Shown: in pieces, positions 33,864-45,312 of the stretch
Layout of the letters: every line of letters begins with the position of its first letter
Position numbering within the stretch: position 1 is the first letter of the stretch
Origin: Diplolepis rosae
Lineage: Eukaryota; Arthropoda; Insecta; Hymenoptera; Diplolepididae
Length of the DNA stretch: 64,000 nt
Assembly: GCA_030998225.1 (NCBI GenBank)
Contig: JAPYXD010000715.1
Span: 6,452,501 to 6,516,500, forward strand
Direction: 5' to 3'
Made by a program: the position numbers and the translations under genes
The notes under the pieces: generated by a model
What the model saw: the letters and a program-made list of their open reading frames with translations, nothing else
Databases searched by the model: none
Told to the model about the DNA's origin: nothing

Positions 33864-35303
33864 AGTAAAATTTGTCCAATCAAAATCACGAGTCGCGCCC
33901 GCGAATAAAGAAAACTCAAGTGGTGGTTTGAGTATCCCGCGATTAGAGTTGCTCGCAGCAACAATCGGAGTAAGGTTGACTGATTCAATTTTGAAATCTC
34001 TAGCCTTGGAAAACGTTGATATTTTTTATTGGAGTGACTCGTCAACTGTTTAGCCTGGATTAAGCGGCAAAGTAATTGGGCGACCTTTGTTTATAATAGA
34101 GTTAATGAGATTCGTACATTCTCAAGCCCTGAGCAGTGGCGACATGTACCTGGGAACTCAAACCCGGCCGACCTCCCTTCGCGCGGGTGTACGGTCGCTC
34201 AGCTGCTAATTTCCAGATGGTGGGAGGGTCCAGAATGGCTAGGTTTAAAATCTGAAAATTGGCCTTTTAGCGACTCGCAATGCAATAAAGAGGAAATTAA
34301 CAAAGAAGTAAAGAAAAGCGCGCAGAAAAATACAGTTTTATTAACATCAAAATACGCTGATGATAACAAAGCGTGGTTTTCAAATAAATTTTCCAGTTAT
34401 AGTAGAATCATTCGTGTTTTTGCTTGGGTTCAAAGATTTTATTTCAATCTAAGGAAATCCGTCGAGTCACGTGATAAAGGTAATTTAACCTTTGATGAAA
34501 TTAAGAATGCAGAGATTAGGTTGTTAAAAATGATTCAGGCGGAATATTTCAGTGAAGGCGAAAATGATGCACGCATTAGGAGCCTGCAACCAGTCAAAGA
34601 TAAAGATAATCTAATACGTTTAAATACAAAAATAGTTTTACGGGAGGATGCTTATAATTTCAGGTGCCCTATTATTTTACCCGGTAATCATGAAATAATA
34701 CATTTGATTATTAATGAAAAACATTTAGAATTAAATCACGCTGGAGTAGAGATAACTATGAGTGCGTTGCGAGAACAATTTTGGATAATGGGGGGCCGAA
34801 AAGTTATTAGGACTGTAATAAACAAATGCGTAACCTGTCGTAGGCATGATGCGAAACCACTTGATTCACTACCCGCACCTTTACCGCTGAATAGAATTAG
34901 AGACGCAGCCGTTTTTGAGATTGTGGGAGTTGATTTCACCGGACCACTATACCTAAAAGGTGGACAGAAAGCTTGGATCTGCCTATTTACCTGTGCCGTG
35001 TTTAGGGCTGTCCACCTGGAGTTAGTGACGTCATTATCCACGGCCTCATTTTTAATGGCACTAAGGCGCCACATTGCGCGACGAAGCAGGCCTAGTGTAA
35101 TATATAGTGACAACGGTACGAATTTTGTAGGTTTAAACAATATATTTAAAAGCATTGATTTTGACAAATTAGCTAGCGTTGCTGCTACAAAACAAATTGA
35201 GTGGAAATTCAATCCACCTACTGCAGCGTGGTGGGGAGGCTTTTGGGAGAGACTTATCGGTATTTTAAAGCGACTGTTACGACGGACGCTCAAAAAATCG
35301 TGA
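33864..35303 (+). pseudogene. BEL/Pao RNase H and integrase (broken)
   Basis: Continuing BEL pol after an internal deletion of roughly 150 residues. It has 'VQSKSRVAPANKE', 'IPRLELLAA' and 'DIFYWSDSSTV', then a one-base loss at about 34050. The frame of 34053 runs open to 35303 (longer than the first Met at 34521 suggests) through 'WRHVPGNSNPADLPSRG' (RNase H end), the integrase zinc-binding part ('HLELNHAGVE', 'CVTCRRHDAKPL'), and the catalytic core 'VGVDFTGPLY' (Asp), 'VIYSDNGTNF' (Asp) and 'AAWWGGFWERLIG' (Glu). TGA at 35301-35303 interrupts it. All three integrase acidic residues are present. Confidence 0.92.
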
Positions 35304-35913
35304 TTAAACTACGAAGAAATGCTGACCGTTCTACTAGATTGCGAGGCAGTGATAAATTCAAGACCGATTACCTTTACGTCTGAGAAAAATGAAATTGTCC
35401 CACTTACTCCATCCGTTTTTGCAGGAAATTAAAGAAATTGGTGTTTTAGATTTCGACAGCGTTGAGAATATTCGTTTTGAAAAGAGATTTAGATATAGAC
35501 AGAAAATTAAAGACAAAAAGTGGAAATGTAATAATAAAATAAATGTCGGTGATATTGTTTTTGTACGAAGTGATAATGTTAAGCGTATGGATTGGCCTTT
35601 AGCGCGAGTGAAACATCTCATCACAGGCACAGATGGTAACATCCGCGTGGTTCAGTTGGTTACAGCGGGGGGAGAAATGATAAGACCAATACAACGGATT
35701 TACCCGCTAGAACTTAAGTATGACTGTACCGAACAAAAGGAGTTAATCACTAAAAATTACAAAAAATCTAAGTGTAAGTTTGATTCGGAAAACTCAGGCG
35801 AAGTGCCTGAAGCTAGTGAATTCAAAGACTCTCGTGCGAAGGAGAATGAATCAATTTATGTGACAAAAGCCGGACGAAAGGTTGTGAAACCCGAACGATT
35901 GAACTACGAATAA
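35304..35913 (+). pseudogene. BEL/Pao integrase C-terminal domain
   Basis: After the TGA the same frame continues to about 35420 ('LLDCEAVINSRPITF', 'VPLTPSVF'). It then changes to the frame of 35389 for 'QEIKEIGVLDF' and the BEL-specific C-terminal domain: 'VGDIVFVRSDNVKRMDWPL' and 'IRPIQRIYPLEL'. It ends at 35911-35913 followed by a purine-containing stretch and the LTR at 36004. Confidence 0.9.
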
Positions 35914-36003
35914 TCTATGTTTAATATATCTTTAAGGATGTTATGTGAGAAGTAAGTTTTTGATTGAGATGATGAGTGTCCGAACATCTCAATGGTGGGA
36001 GAA

Positions 36004-36500
36004 TGTAACATTGACAGAATGTTCTGGTGTTGATTGATTTATGAATGTATGGAAAAAACAAGGCGATTGGGGATGGCCATAAGTTTTCGTGAGAACTGTC
36101 TTCATCCGTTTTATCATGTCTACCGAAAGCTACTTTATAGTTTATAACGGGCTATTGTATAGGTGCGTCGGCGTTAACAATGTCTGGAAGACGTCTGGGC
36201 AACACATGCGACCGGGAAGCCCCGGTAACTGAAAAAGGGACTCTAGATGGGCGCGAAATAGGCGTCCCCGAGCTTATGAGTAGGGGTGAGCGAGGAAGTC
36301 TAGGGAGTCTCCTGGACAACCTGGTACTGAGAGAAACGGTTCGCGCGCTGTGTGTATATACTTCACTAAATATACTTATAGTTTTAACGCATTTTCATTA
36401 TTTTCCCAAGTCCTTACCTATCCAATTAATTTCTTTTTTAAACACTTTCCTTAATTTAAAATTATTACTGGATATTCAATTTTTCTTTAATTGACGGAAA
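36004..36500 (+). repeat. Candidate 3' LTR of the BEL/Pao element (right limit uncertain)
   Basis: Starts TGTAACATTGACAG directly after AATGGTGGGAGAA, a purine-rich tract. It contains GC-richer sequence at 36150-36350 and a TATATACTTC..AAATATAC stretch near 36355-36380. No matching 5' copy lies upstream, so the right end cannot be set. The ORF 36180-36494 inside is not convincing. Confidence 0.5.
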
Positions 36501-37271
36501 TAATAAGTTAATTGACTGAAGCAACAAGTTAGTTCGCTAACTTTTTTACATATTAATGAACATTTCTTTCGCTGGAAGTTACCGTGTACTCAAAATTTCC
36601 TCGATAAGCGAAGCGATTGAATATTTTATAACGCAGATTCAATATTGCTTGACAAAAAAGTTAATTTCATTTTGCATGGAAATTGATTAACACTAACCAA
36701 AATGCGTAACACACTATACATCTGCAAAATTGAAAAGTCCCACATAAGATACCGTTATAGGGATTTTATAATATTTTATGCGTAAGTTTTTTTTTTTATT
36801 CGCGATGGATGGCGCTGTAACTTTAAACCCCCACAGTGTAGGAAAAATTCTTGCGAGATCGCTTTTCTCCTCCGAAAATAAAAAGTTTTTATTTAGGACA
36901 TTTTTTTTGGTATGGTGCGTATTGCTTGAGAAATGTCGATGCCTCAAGATAAAAAACTCACCCTGTATATAAAATAAAGAGGCTGAACAAAAACTAGGAA
37001 AAGTATCTTAGTAGCGTTTTATAAAAGATAGATCAGAATTACTTACTTGATTGGCTAACAATCAGCAATATTAGTGAGCTTTAATGAACTGAACAAATTT
37101 GCAGAAAAGTAAAATCGTTCCAATATAATCCAATATAATCGTGTCTATACTCAAAATTCAACTGATCAGCCCCTCGTAATGTTCAGTTTGCCTTGTTTTT
37201 TTAAACGTCTCAAGAAAATTATTTCTTTTTATTTTTGGAATATATGTGTCAAAATATTGAATGCCTGAATA
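36501..37271. other. Non-coding stretch, possible small DNA element near its centre
   Basis: 36700-36975 ends CTCACCCTGTATATA, a terminal sequence often seen on insect miniature elements, but the left end was not matched. CCAATATAATC is duplicated at 37119-37140. Confidence 0.3.
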
Positions 37272-37431
37272 TTGCAAAGTTTATTAAAAAAAGGTCCAAA
37301 CATGGCTCTAAACGCTTGAACGCAGCAAAGTGACACAGTGAGCCTACTCGCCTTCTCCCCCCACCACTGTCACTTTGCTGCGTTCAAGCGTTTAGAGCCA
37401 TGTTTGGACCTTTTTTTAATAAACTTTGCAA
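37272..37431. repeat. Near-perfect hairpin, arms about 63 bp
   Basis: Left arm from TTGCAAAGTTTATTAAAAAA through CAAACATGGCTCTAAACGC to TGACA (37335). The right arm is its inverse (37368-37431). The loop of about 32 bp is pyrimidine-rich (CCTTCTCCCCCCACCAC). Only one or two differences were seen across the arms. A recent miniature element or a small-RNA precursor. Confidence 0.85.
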
Positions 37432-39986
37432 CATTTTAGCGAAAAACCAAGATTGACGTTCTGTTGTGATTGATTTATATTTTTAAAAGCCGTTTTCAAA
37501 ATAAAAATCGGACTACCTCTGCGGCAAGCAGACATTTTACAATTAGCGCATGAAATAAATTAAAGTGTCAATAGCGCGGAAACGTATTATCTTAAAGTGT
37601 TCTTTTTCTTATACATTTGAAGAGCATAAAGTCGGTTACTTTTCCACCAAACCTCAACCTGAAAAGTTGAAAATTAACTGAGATATTAATTTGTTTAACA
37701 AAAGCTCAATTTCCCGGTTTTTCCTAATTTTCTCCGCTTCTAATTATCCAATCAGATCGAACGGCGGCTCATTTTGTTCGCAATTCAATTTTCTACAACT
37801 TTTCAATTAATGTCATCAAGATTGGATAATTACCTTTAATGTTATAAACAAAAAACTAAAAAAAGTGCGATTTTTTTGTCTTAAATGTTAATAACAAATT
37901 TATAAATCATATTTCGTTGTCCAAAACATGACACAATTACTCTATGACCAACCTCTCTTCTGATGGCGCAGTCCGTTTTCTGAAATGAATAATGTCATAA
38001 ATCATTCATAACAAATTCCCTGTTGCTTGGTCTAGTGGGGCAGCAGCTCTCCCACAATTGTAAGAGAGCAGATAGTCCACAAAAAAGTAAACCTGTTAAC
38101 CTATAAAGAGCGCTGCAGTCGCCCTCCATTGTAGTGTCACAGGAGGACTAAAGTTAGTGCAGCATCTCTATCAAGTTTTTTTCCGTGTAGATACTGCATT
38201 TCTTAGAAAAAACTGTTTCTTATGTATAGTCCCCATATTTTTTCAGTTACTTTGAATTTATTCAGTAGTAATTTTCGAAATATGACTTTAGATTCATGTT
38301 TAACGACCCTAGAAATCTAAGAAAAATTAAATTTGAACTACCACACAGGATTTCGCTATAATTATAATATTTTTATAACACATAGTCTACCATATTGGAT
38401 CAGCTATTTTAAATTTACCTTTGACCCCCTAAAACTCCGAAACCAATTTTCACCTCAAGCTGAAAATCTCCTGTCATTAATTCTCTATCATAAAGTACCT
38501 TTTGGCAATTCGAAATTTCTGTATTCTTTTCTCGTAATGAATTGATATCAAAGAAAACTTAATTTGCCAATATTTTGAGAAATGTGTGTGTTGGCAAAAT
38601 AGTCGCAACTGACCTTGAGATATCGGTAGCATCGTTGAAGAAGTGTTCGCGAAGCAGTCAGTTCAATATTAGAGTTTTCTTGTTTATTTTGTAATTCAGA
38701 ACAGGAGGGGTCCAAGCCCTCTGCTTCCCCCTGACCCACAGGGGGCATGACCCCTAAACAGCAATTTTATTTGAACCTTTCCATTAGTAAAAATCCCAGT
38801 CACATGTTGCACATTTATCGATTCACCATATTCCACACAAAATCACTCTCTTTGTATGCGTTGTAATGTAGTCCTTTGATTTTTCATATAACGTACTTCT
38901 CAAAATGTCATAACATAGTAATGTTCTTCATCTTCAATGCTTTCGGAAACATCGATTTTTAATCAAAAGTTTTTTGAATATTTCAACACACATTAAAGTA
39001 TTGTAACTATAAAAATTTACAATATCTTTTTTCAATAAGCAAATCGATTTGTCCCAAACTTAATAAGAGTGTTGCATTAACAATCTATCTGGAGGATAAT
39101 TATAAAACTTATGTACTTTCAATTCAACGAGCTAATTATAGAAACTTAATTCTTTATTATTTTAACTAATTTCTTTGTTTCCACGTTAAAAAGCCTAGTG
39201 ATTCACAGTAAGTAACACCTATAAAATTTAGAAATTCGTTTTCCATACAGTCAGCAAGAATCGTTTTCAATTCACAAAGGAAATTTTTAAACTTAGTACA
39301 GAATACAAGAAAAAATTCCGTCGACAAATAATATGTACTCGAACAATGGAAATCAGATGACAACTAGCATCGAAAAAAGCTTTTTATCCGAAGAATTTAA
39401 AGATGTCTGATGGGGTTGCAAACGAAAAACTTTATTACAATTTGTGGCACAAAACGTGACAAGTCCATGACAAAATAGTTTTTTGTGATTCACTCATTTT
39501 TTAAATCATTAGGGTCGAAATGTGCTCACAAATTTCACCTTCGAATAGTTTTTAACAACGTCCTGGCTAGGATAGAGGTAAACTTTAGATTTATTACACC
39601 TATTTACACCTCGACGATTAATATTATCACAACTAGTTTTATTAATAGTATTTTTTTTATGGTTAACTAGCACTCTCGATTGAATAGATGATTTACGAAG
39701 CAATGATAAACATAACTCGTTTTCAAAATCCAGTAAGGAGAAAGTTTACGCAAGAGCATAAACCTCTACATTGACACCCCTCCCCACCCTTAAAATAGGC
39801 TGCCTGACGCGTATATTGGGTAAATCCATAACCGCTTTGCCGTAACTTTCAATAGGGGATGCTTCATTTTGACCTCAAACGATCAATCCAAACTGTCAAA
39901 CGAACCGAGGAAGAATGGTGAGAGTTATTTCAATACTCTAACTCATTGATAAGCAAGGCATAGAGCACATCTATACAATTGCCGGA
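37432..39986. other. AT-rich non-coding stretch
   Basis: Short plus and minus ORFs here (for example 38333-38545, 39166-39363) show no family resemblance. Local hairpin CCCCCTG.CCCACAGGGGG near 38730-38747. Nothing else supported. Confidence 0.4.
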
Positions 39987-40122
39987 AAATGTTCACCTTC
40001 TCACTCTACCACATGACGATACCATGTGTTTATCTCATTCGAAAGATTTTACTCGGAGATTATACCAAATATGTGTTAAACTTATGAGATGTTCATGTGG
40101 TGTAAGAAGGTAAACATATTTC
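39987..40122. repeat. Short palindromic element
   Basis: Left AATGTTCACCTTCTCACTCTA then CCACATGA. The right side has the inverse TCATGTGGTGTAAGAAGG then TAAACATATTT. Arms are about 55 bp, diverged. Confidence 0.55.
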
Positions 40123-40499
40123 AACAGAGGTATAAACGTCTTTTTATCATTGATTTTATTCATAAGGGCAGACCACTCGCAAGCAGCAACATGGCGTAAA
40201 CAATTTTAAGACATTACTTTTGCGGTATTATCGATCCGAGTATAATCCAAGAGAATGTGAAAATCTTTCTATTTTAATACACTGATAAAAAGCTTTTTTA
40301 GAATCAAATACAGGCATTTATTTCCATCTTATTTCCAAAAATAAAGAAAAATGTTTTTTAAAGGTAGGGTTAAATTGCAGTTTAGCTCAGGGGACTTGGA
40401 AGTAGAGTGTAAAGAGTAAGACACAACAAATGACATAAGAAAAATTACGTATTTACACAAAGAGAACATAAAATTTTTTTTACGCGTTAAAATTTCAAG

Positions 40500-40990
40500 A
40501 ATAAACTAACCCATGAAGAGAATTATTTAAAAAAAATTATATCAGACATTAAAAAATAGAAAATACACGATGTGAAGGATTATATAGAAAATGATAACAA
40601 ATTATTTCAAAAATAAAATACACAATGAGGTGGATTATTTACAAAATCAAAACAAATTATTTTAATAATAATACATATCATGGGAAGATTCATTTTAAAA
40701 AATGTAAAAAAACAATTTAAAAAAAATTTTTTAAAAATTAAGCGATGCGATGGGAAGAACTATTTCGAAAACTATAGCAAATTATTTTAATACTAAAATA
40801 CACAACGGCCGGATCTTTTTAAAATTTTAATGGAAATATTATGAAAACAATTAGGCGTTAGAGAGAACTATTTATGAAATTATAACCAAATTTTTGAAGG
40901 ATTATTATGGAAATTCTAACAAACTATTTCAAAGAAAAATACACAATGAGGAGAATTATTTACAAAATTTCTTACAATATTTCTTCAGAA
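40500..40990. repeat. Degenerate AT-rich minisatellite, about 55-65 bp period
   Basis: Eight or so units built on AATACACAATGAGG, GGATTATTTACAAAAT and AACAAATTATTTCAAAAAT. Clear unit starts lie near 40560, 40618, 40740, 40798 and 40940. Flanked by plain AT-rich DNA up to 41571. Confidence 0.65.
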
Positions 40991-42477
40991 TGAAAGGTCC
41001 TTCATTTTTTTCTAAAAGACTTTTCTTTTTCTGTTCCAATTTAATGTAGCTGTTAATTAAAAACTAGGAATTGAAATTGAGTAAAATAAATAATTTTGAA
41101 CAATAAAACGTGTTTTTAATTAATACTGCATACGAGAATTTTTTACTCATTTTCTGATTACAAATGCTATAGTATGATCTTAATATTTGACTGACTCTCT
41201 CATAAAATTTCACTGAAAGTTACTTTGAACCCCATACAGCATAATTACCATTTCATGATTGACAAGTCCTAACTTTAAATTATGGCTGTTTTTGCATGCC
41301 TCCTGGCCTATTGTGCAACGTCCAACCTGTGAAATGTAACTTGTACGTTCTTATACGGGAAGAGACATCAATTCAGTTTTAACACAAGTTCATAAAAAGT
41401 GAAAGGCAAAAGTTAAGCCAACACTGTGAAAAGCGGTGTTTAAAATTACACTCAATAATGTAAATTTACATAAGATAAAGCATCGCTGTATTTCGTGAAG
41501 CTACATGGTAAGGAAGGAAATTTCCATTGCTATGTAAAATCATTTCTCTAATGGTGCATTTATGCGCTCTGTGCGTGACTGCAGCGCCATAGCATGAGTG
41601 AACTAAAGGAGGCTGTTCGAGAACTTTTGCAATGTATTATAATGGGACTTAGTTATAAAAATGTTTATTATCAATAAAAAAACAAAAACAAAAAAACAAT
41701 TTAATTCACTTTAAAATTCAATTGTTTTTCCTTGTGAAGTATTTGTGTGAAATCAGCAGTAAAAAGTAAGTATTTTCCATAATAAAAATAATATAGAAAC
41801 CAGTAAATATAAGGTTAAGGTAGTTGTCGTGCCAAAAATCAGTCTCTGGAAAAAGAAGTTTTTCTATGATTTCAAGACTGAAAATTATATCATCAGCCGT
41901 GTCATATGTAAGGAAAGACACTTTTTTTAATGAAAAAATTTAAAAATTACGAAAAATAATTTTTTAATAATGTTTTTTTTGTAATAGGATTTTTCCTTAC
42001 TATCGCTTCTTACCAATTTTTTAAAAATTATTGAAGTTTATTAAATCATTGCTTATTTTTTCGAGGAAAATATTCTCTACAACTTGACCGTTTCCAATTT
42101 TTGAAAATAAATTCTTTAATGGCTGAAATAATTAAAAATCAATTTTCCAAAACAAAATTTTTATAAACAAATTGCTGTATTTAATAATAGTTGATTTATT
42201 TTCAAAAATTGGAAACGGTTAAGTTGTAGAGAATATTTCCCCCGAAAAAATGAGCTATGATTTAAGAAACGTCAATCATTTTCAAAAAATGGGTAAGAAG
42301 CGATAGTAAGGAAAATTTCATATATATTTTTTTAATTAAAACAAAATTTAGATTTGCACATGTATTTTGATTGCTCGGAAATATAAAACAGCCTCCTTTA
42401 ACGCCTAAATTATCCACTGCGTGCGCTGGCGTCGATCTAACTCTCCCTACCATGACTTCGCACGCGCACGGTGCCTA

Positions 42478-42621
42478 TACCTCTGTCTGCCTGACCGGTG
42501 CGGACAGAAAACACATAAGAGTAAAGGAGACAGACAGTGTAAAATTGGACAAAAAGAAATCGTCTGTCTTTTTTGCTCTTATGTATTTTCTGTCCGCACC
42601 GATCAGGCAGACAGAGGTATA
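42478..42621. repeat. Third-level palindrome 1
   Basis: Arms of about 55 bp: CTCTGTCTGCCTGACCGG.. / ..CCGATCAGGCAGACAGAG. The overlapping ORFs read from it on both strands ('VCLTGADRK', 'CLPDRCGQK') mirror each other and are artefacts of the palindrome. Confidence 0.85.
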
Positions 42622-42633
42622 AATGCATGCTTA

Positions 42634-42764
42634 AGGAGGAATTACACCTCTGCATGCAGGTTACCATGGTAACATATTAGTGGGAAAGAAATAGGAAAAT
42701 TGTCAGTCTCTTTCTCTCTTGTATGTTACCATAGTAACCTGCATGCAGAGGTGTAATTCCTCCT
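42634..42764. repeat. Third-level palindrome 2
   Basis: Arms of about 45 bp: AGGAGGAATTACACCTCTGC, GGTTACCATGGTAAC / GTTACCATAGTAACC, inverse ending TTCCTCCT. The spacer is AT-rich with a CTCTTTCTCTC run. Confidence 0.85.
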
Positions 42765-42938
42765 GTAGAGAAATGATTTTAGATAGGCACCGTGCGAAGT
42801 CATGGTAGGGAGAGTTAAATCGACGCCAGCGCACGCAGTGGATAATTTAGGCGTTAAAGGAGGCTGTTTTATATTTTCGAGCAATCAAAATACATGTGCA
42901 AATCTAAATTTTGTTTTAATTTAAAAAATATAGCTGAA

Positions 42939-43160
42939 ATGAACCACCGAAGTTGTTGTGTTGTGAATTGTAAAAATACAAGCAGCAAAAGTGAGTGTAA
43001 ATTTTATAAATTTCCAACATCTAAATGGAAAATAAATCAAAGGAATAAGTGGGTAGCTGCAGTAAGAAGGCAAAAGTTATTATTTCTACGGAACTCTTGG
43101 ACATCTCGTACATGTTCTGATAGAACAAGATTTTTACCTTTAATTTTCGTTTGTGTTTGA
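42939..43160 (+). pseudogene. THAP zinc-finger domain remnant
   Basis: From the Met at 42939: 'CCVVNCKNTSSKSEC', then 'FYKFPTSKWKINQRNKWVAA', 'VRRQ' and 'NSWTSRTCSDRTRF'. This follows the THAP C2CH pattern: first Cys pair, F-Y/F-P, the invariant Trp, then a C-S-x-H-F block. The block reads C-S-D-R here, so the last His ligand is lost or displaced. THAP domains bind DNA and form the N-terminus of P-element transposases and derived host proteins. Here the domain sits alone between the central palindrome and the 680 bp palindrome, ends at a stop after 'LIFVCV', and has no catalytic part. Probably a piece of the transposase that once moved these elements, or captured DNA. Confidence 0.7.
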
Positions 43161-43329
43161 AATTCTATTGTATGTTTAATTGATTGAAAACTTGTTTTAA
43201 TAATTATATCCATGATGAATTTGAATCTGAAAATAAACAATTAATATTTATTCACTCAACAAGTGCCTAAAACTGTCATCATGAAATTACAATTTAATTC
43301 TTTATTATTTTTCTAGTCTGTTTTGATCT

Positions 43330-44010
43330 GTCATTAACTTAAAATAGTCGCCATGCCAAAAAACAGTCTCTAGAAAAAGAAGTTTTTCTATGATTTCAAG
43401 ACTTAGAATTATATCATCAGCCGTGTCATATGTAAGAAAAGACACTCTTTTTAATGAAAATATTTAAAAATTACGAAAAATAATATTTTAATAATGTTTT
43501 TTATAATAGGATATTTCTTTACTATCGCTTCTTACCAATTTTTTGAAAATGATTGAAGTTTCTTAAATCATAGCTTATTTTTTCGGGGGAAATATTCTCT
43601 ACAACTTAACCGTTTCCAATTTTTGAAAATAAATCAATTATTATCAAATACAGTAATTTGTTTATAGAAAATTTGTTTTGGAAATTTGATTTTTAATTAT
43701 TCCAGCCATTAAAGAATTTATTTTCAAAAATTGGAAACGGTCAAGTTGTAGAGAATATTTTCCCCGAAAAAATAAGCAATGATTTAAGAAACTTCAATCA
43801 TTTTTTAAAAATTGGTAAGAAGCGATAGTAAGGAAAAATCCTATTACAAAAAACATTATTAAAAAATTATTTTTCGTAATTTTTAAATTTTTTCATTAAA
43901 AAGAGTGTATTTCCTTACATATGACACGGCTGGTGATATAATTTCCAGTCTTCAAATCATAGAAAAACTTCTTTTTCCAGAGACTGATTTTTGGCACGAC
44001 AACTACCTTA
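43330..44010. repeat. 680 bp palindrome in the right arm; truncated copy in the left arm (41815-42316)
   Basis: Starts GTCGCCATGCCAAAAAACAG and ends with the inverse near 44010. An inner pair TCTCTACAACTTAACCG / inverse flanks CCAATTTTTGAAAATAAAT. The left arm carries the same sequence but breaks off after GCGATAGTAAGGAAA (42316). Confidence 0.8.
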
Positions 44011-44264
44011 ACCTTATATTTACTGGTTTCTATATCATTTTTATTATGGAAAATACTTACTTTTTACTGCTGATTTCACACAAATACTTCACAAGGAAAA
44101 ACAATCCGATTTTAAAGTGAATCAAATTGTTTTTTTGTTTGTTTTTTTATTGATAATAAACATTATTATAACTAAGTCCCATTATAATACATTATAAAAG
44201 TTCTCGAACAGCCTCCTTTAGTTCACTCATGCTATGGCGCTGCAGTCACGCACGGTGCCTATAG

Positions 44265-45312
44265 ACGCAAAGATATTATAAGCTTAGATGCTGTGCAGGC
44301 CTAGTTCCCCGCGAAGATTGTAGACGGCGCGTCCGACGAAAATGTTCAGGTCCCCCCGTACACCTCTGCCAGGCGATTTGGCATAACGAAGTAGTTCGCC
44401 AACTAAACCTTAGGGGCGCTGTCCACAACTCTCCCCGTACCCCTCAATCCTCACGAAAACCGACAAGCTTACATTTGCTTAAGCTGTATAAATTGAAAAT
44501 ATTCAAGTCCAGCGATAAAACGCAAGATATGATGTTGAACATTTGGGCGTATAATATGATGAGTTTGATTTTGAATTTTTTATTGATTTTAATATCAGAA
44601 GCTTATTGGTAGTCACTAGACATTAATTAATTAATTATAATATTAAATTATAATTAATTATTAAATATTATATTATAATTATATTATAATTAAATATAAT
44701 TTAATAATAAACTATTAAATTTTAATTAATAAATGAATAAATTTAAAAATCAAGTATTAAATTTTAATGAATAAATAAATTTTAATCAATCATTTTAATA
44801 AATTAATATAAATAATATTTAAACATATATCCACATTAGACTCCCTTTTTACAAAGCTGAATTTCGGAATTATAAAAAATAAAAATAACAAGGATTGTCT
44901 AGTTTGTATGTTGACTCTAATTTACAATCAGAATCAATTTCCTCAGCAAATAAGTACTTGTAATAATGTTTCTTCAAATTGAATTGAATTTATTGTTCAT
45001 TATTTACATTTTTTCGTATTATGTACATAGAAATATATCCGGAACAAAATACAGGAGTACGTGAAAAAAATCCTGTACTGAAATAATAGTGATTCATAAC
45101 TATAAGTTTAAATGAATTTGGGTCAATATAATAGTAGACATGTTATCAAACATGTCACTTTGAAATTCCTAATTAAACTTTTTAAATTTTTTGTAAATTA
45201 AAAATATTCAGAACAAAATTAAGTATAACATTTTTAAATATAATTACAATTTTATTTAAAATTCATAATATTTTAATTCAATTTTTATCATTATACATAC
45301 TATTTTCTTTAG
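44265..45312. other. GC-richer patch then very AT-rich low-complexity DNA
   Basis: 44265-44470 is GC-richer, non-coding, unassigned. 44620-44830 is TTAATTA/ATTATAAT low complexity. The rest is AT-rich without features. Confidence 0.45.

Larger units (their letters stand above)
42322..42932. repeat. Second-level inverted repeat at the centre of the foldback element
   Basis: Left arm 42322-42480 (CAAAATTTAGATTTGCACATG, CAGCCTCCTTTAACGCC, CACTGCGTGCGCTGGCGTCG, CACGGTGCCTAT) is the inverse of 42783-42932. The AAAGGAGGCTGTT word is shared with the outer arms at 41630 and 44215, so inner and outer ends are related. Confidence 0.8.
41572..44264. mobile_element. Composite foldback element with nested palindromes
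   Basis: Outer arms are inverted: GTGCGTGACTGCAGCGCC at 41572 and the inverse ending at 44264, matching inward for several hundred bp (..AAAGGAGGCTGTTCGAGAAC.., ..GGTTAAGGTAGTTGTCGTGCC..). Inside lie further palindromes, annotated separately. The two arms are unequal: the right one contains a THAP remnant and a complete 680 bp palindrome. The ORFs 41718-41921 and 43905-44120 are the same arm sequence read on opposite strands, not genes. Confidence 0.82.

Noticed and set aside
34736..35293. 185-codon minus-strand ORF
   Set aside because: Shadow of the BEL integrase coding strand, which carries all catalytic motifs.
38028..38090. tRNA-like A box (GGTCTAGTGG)
   Set aside because: No B box or cloverleaf downstream at the right distance.
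44620..44830. Functional origin or matrix-attachment site in the AT-rich run
   Set aside because: Only base composition supports it; plain low complexity is the simpler explanation.
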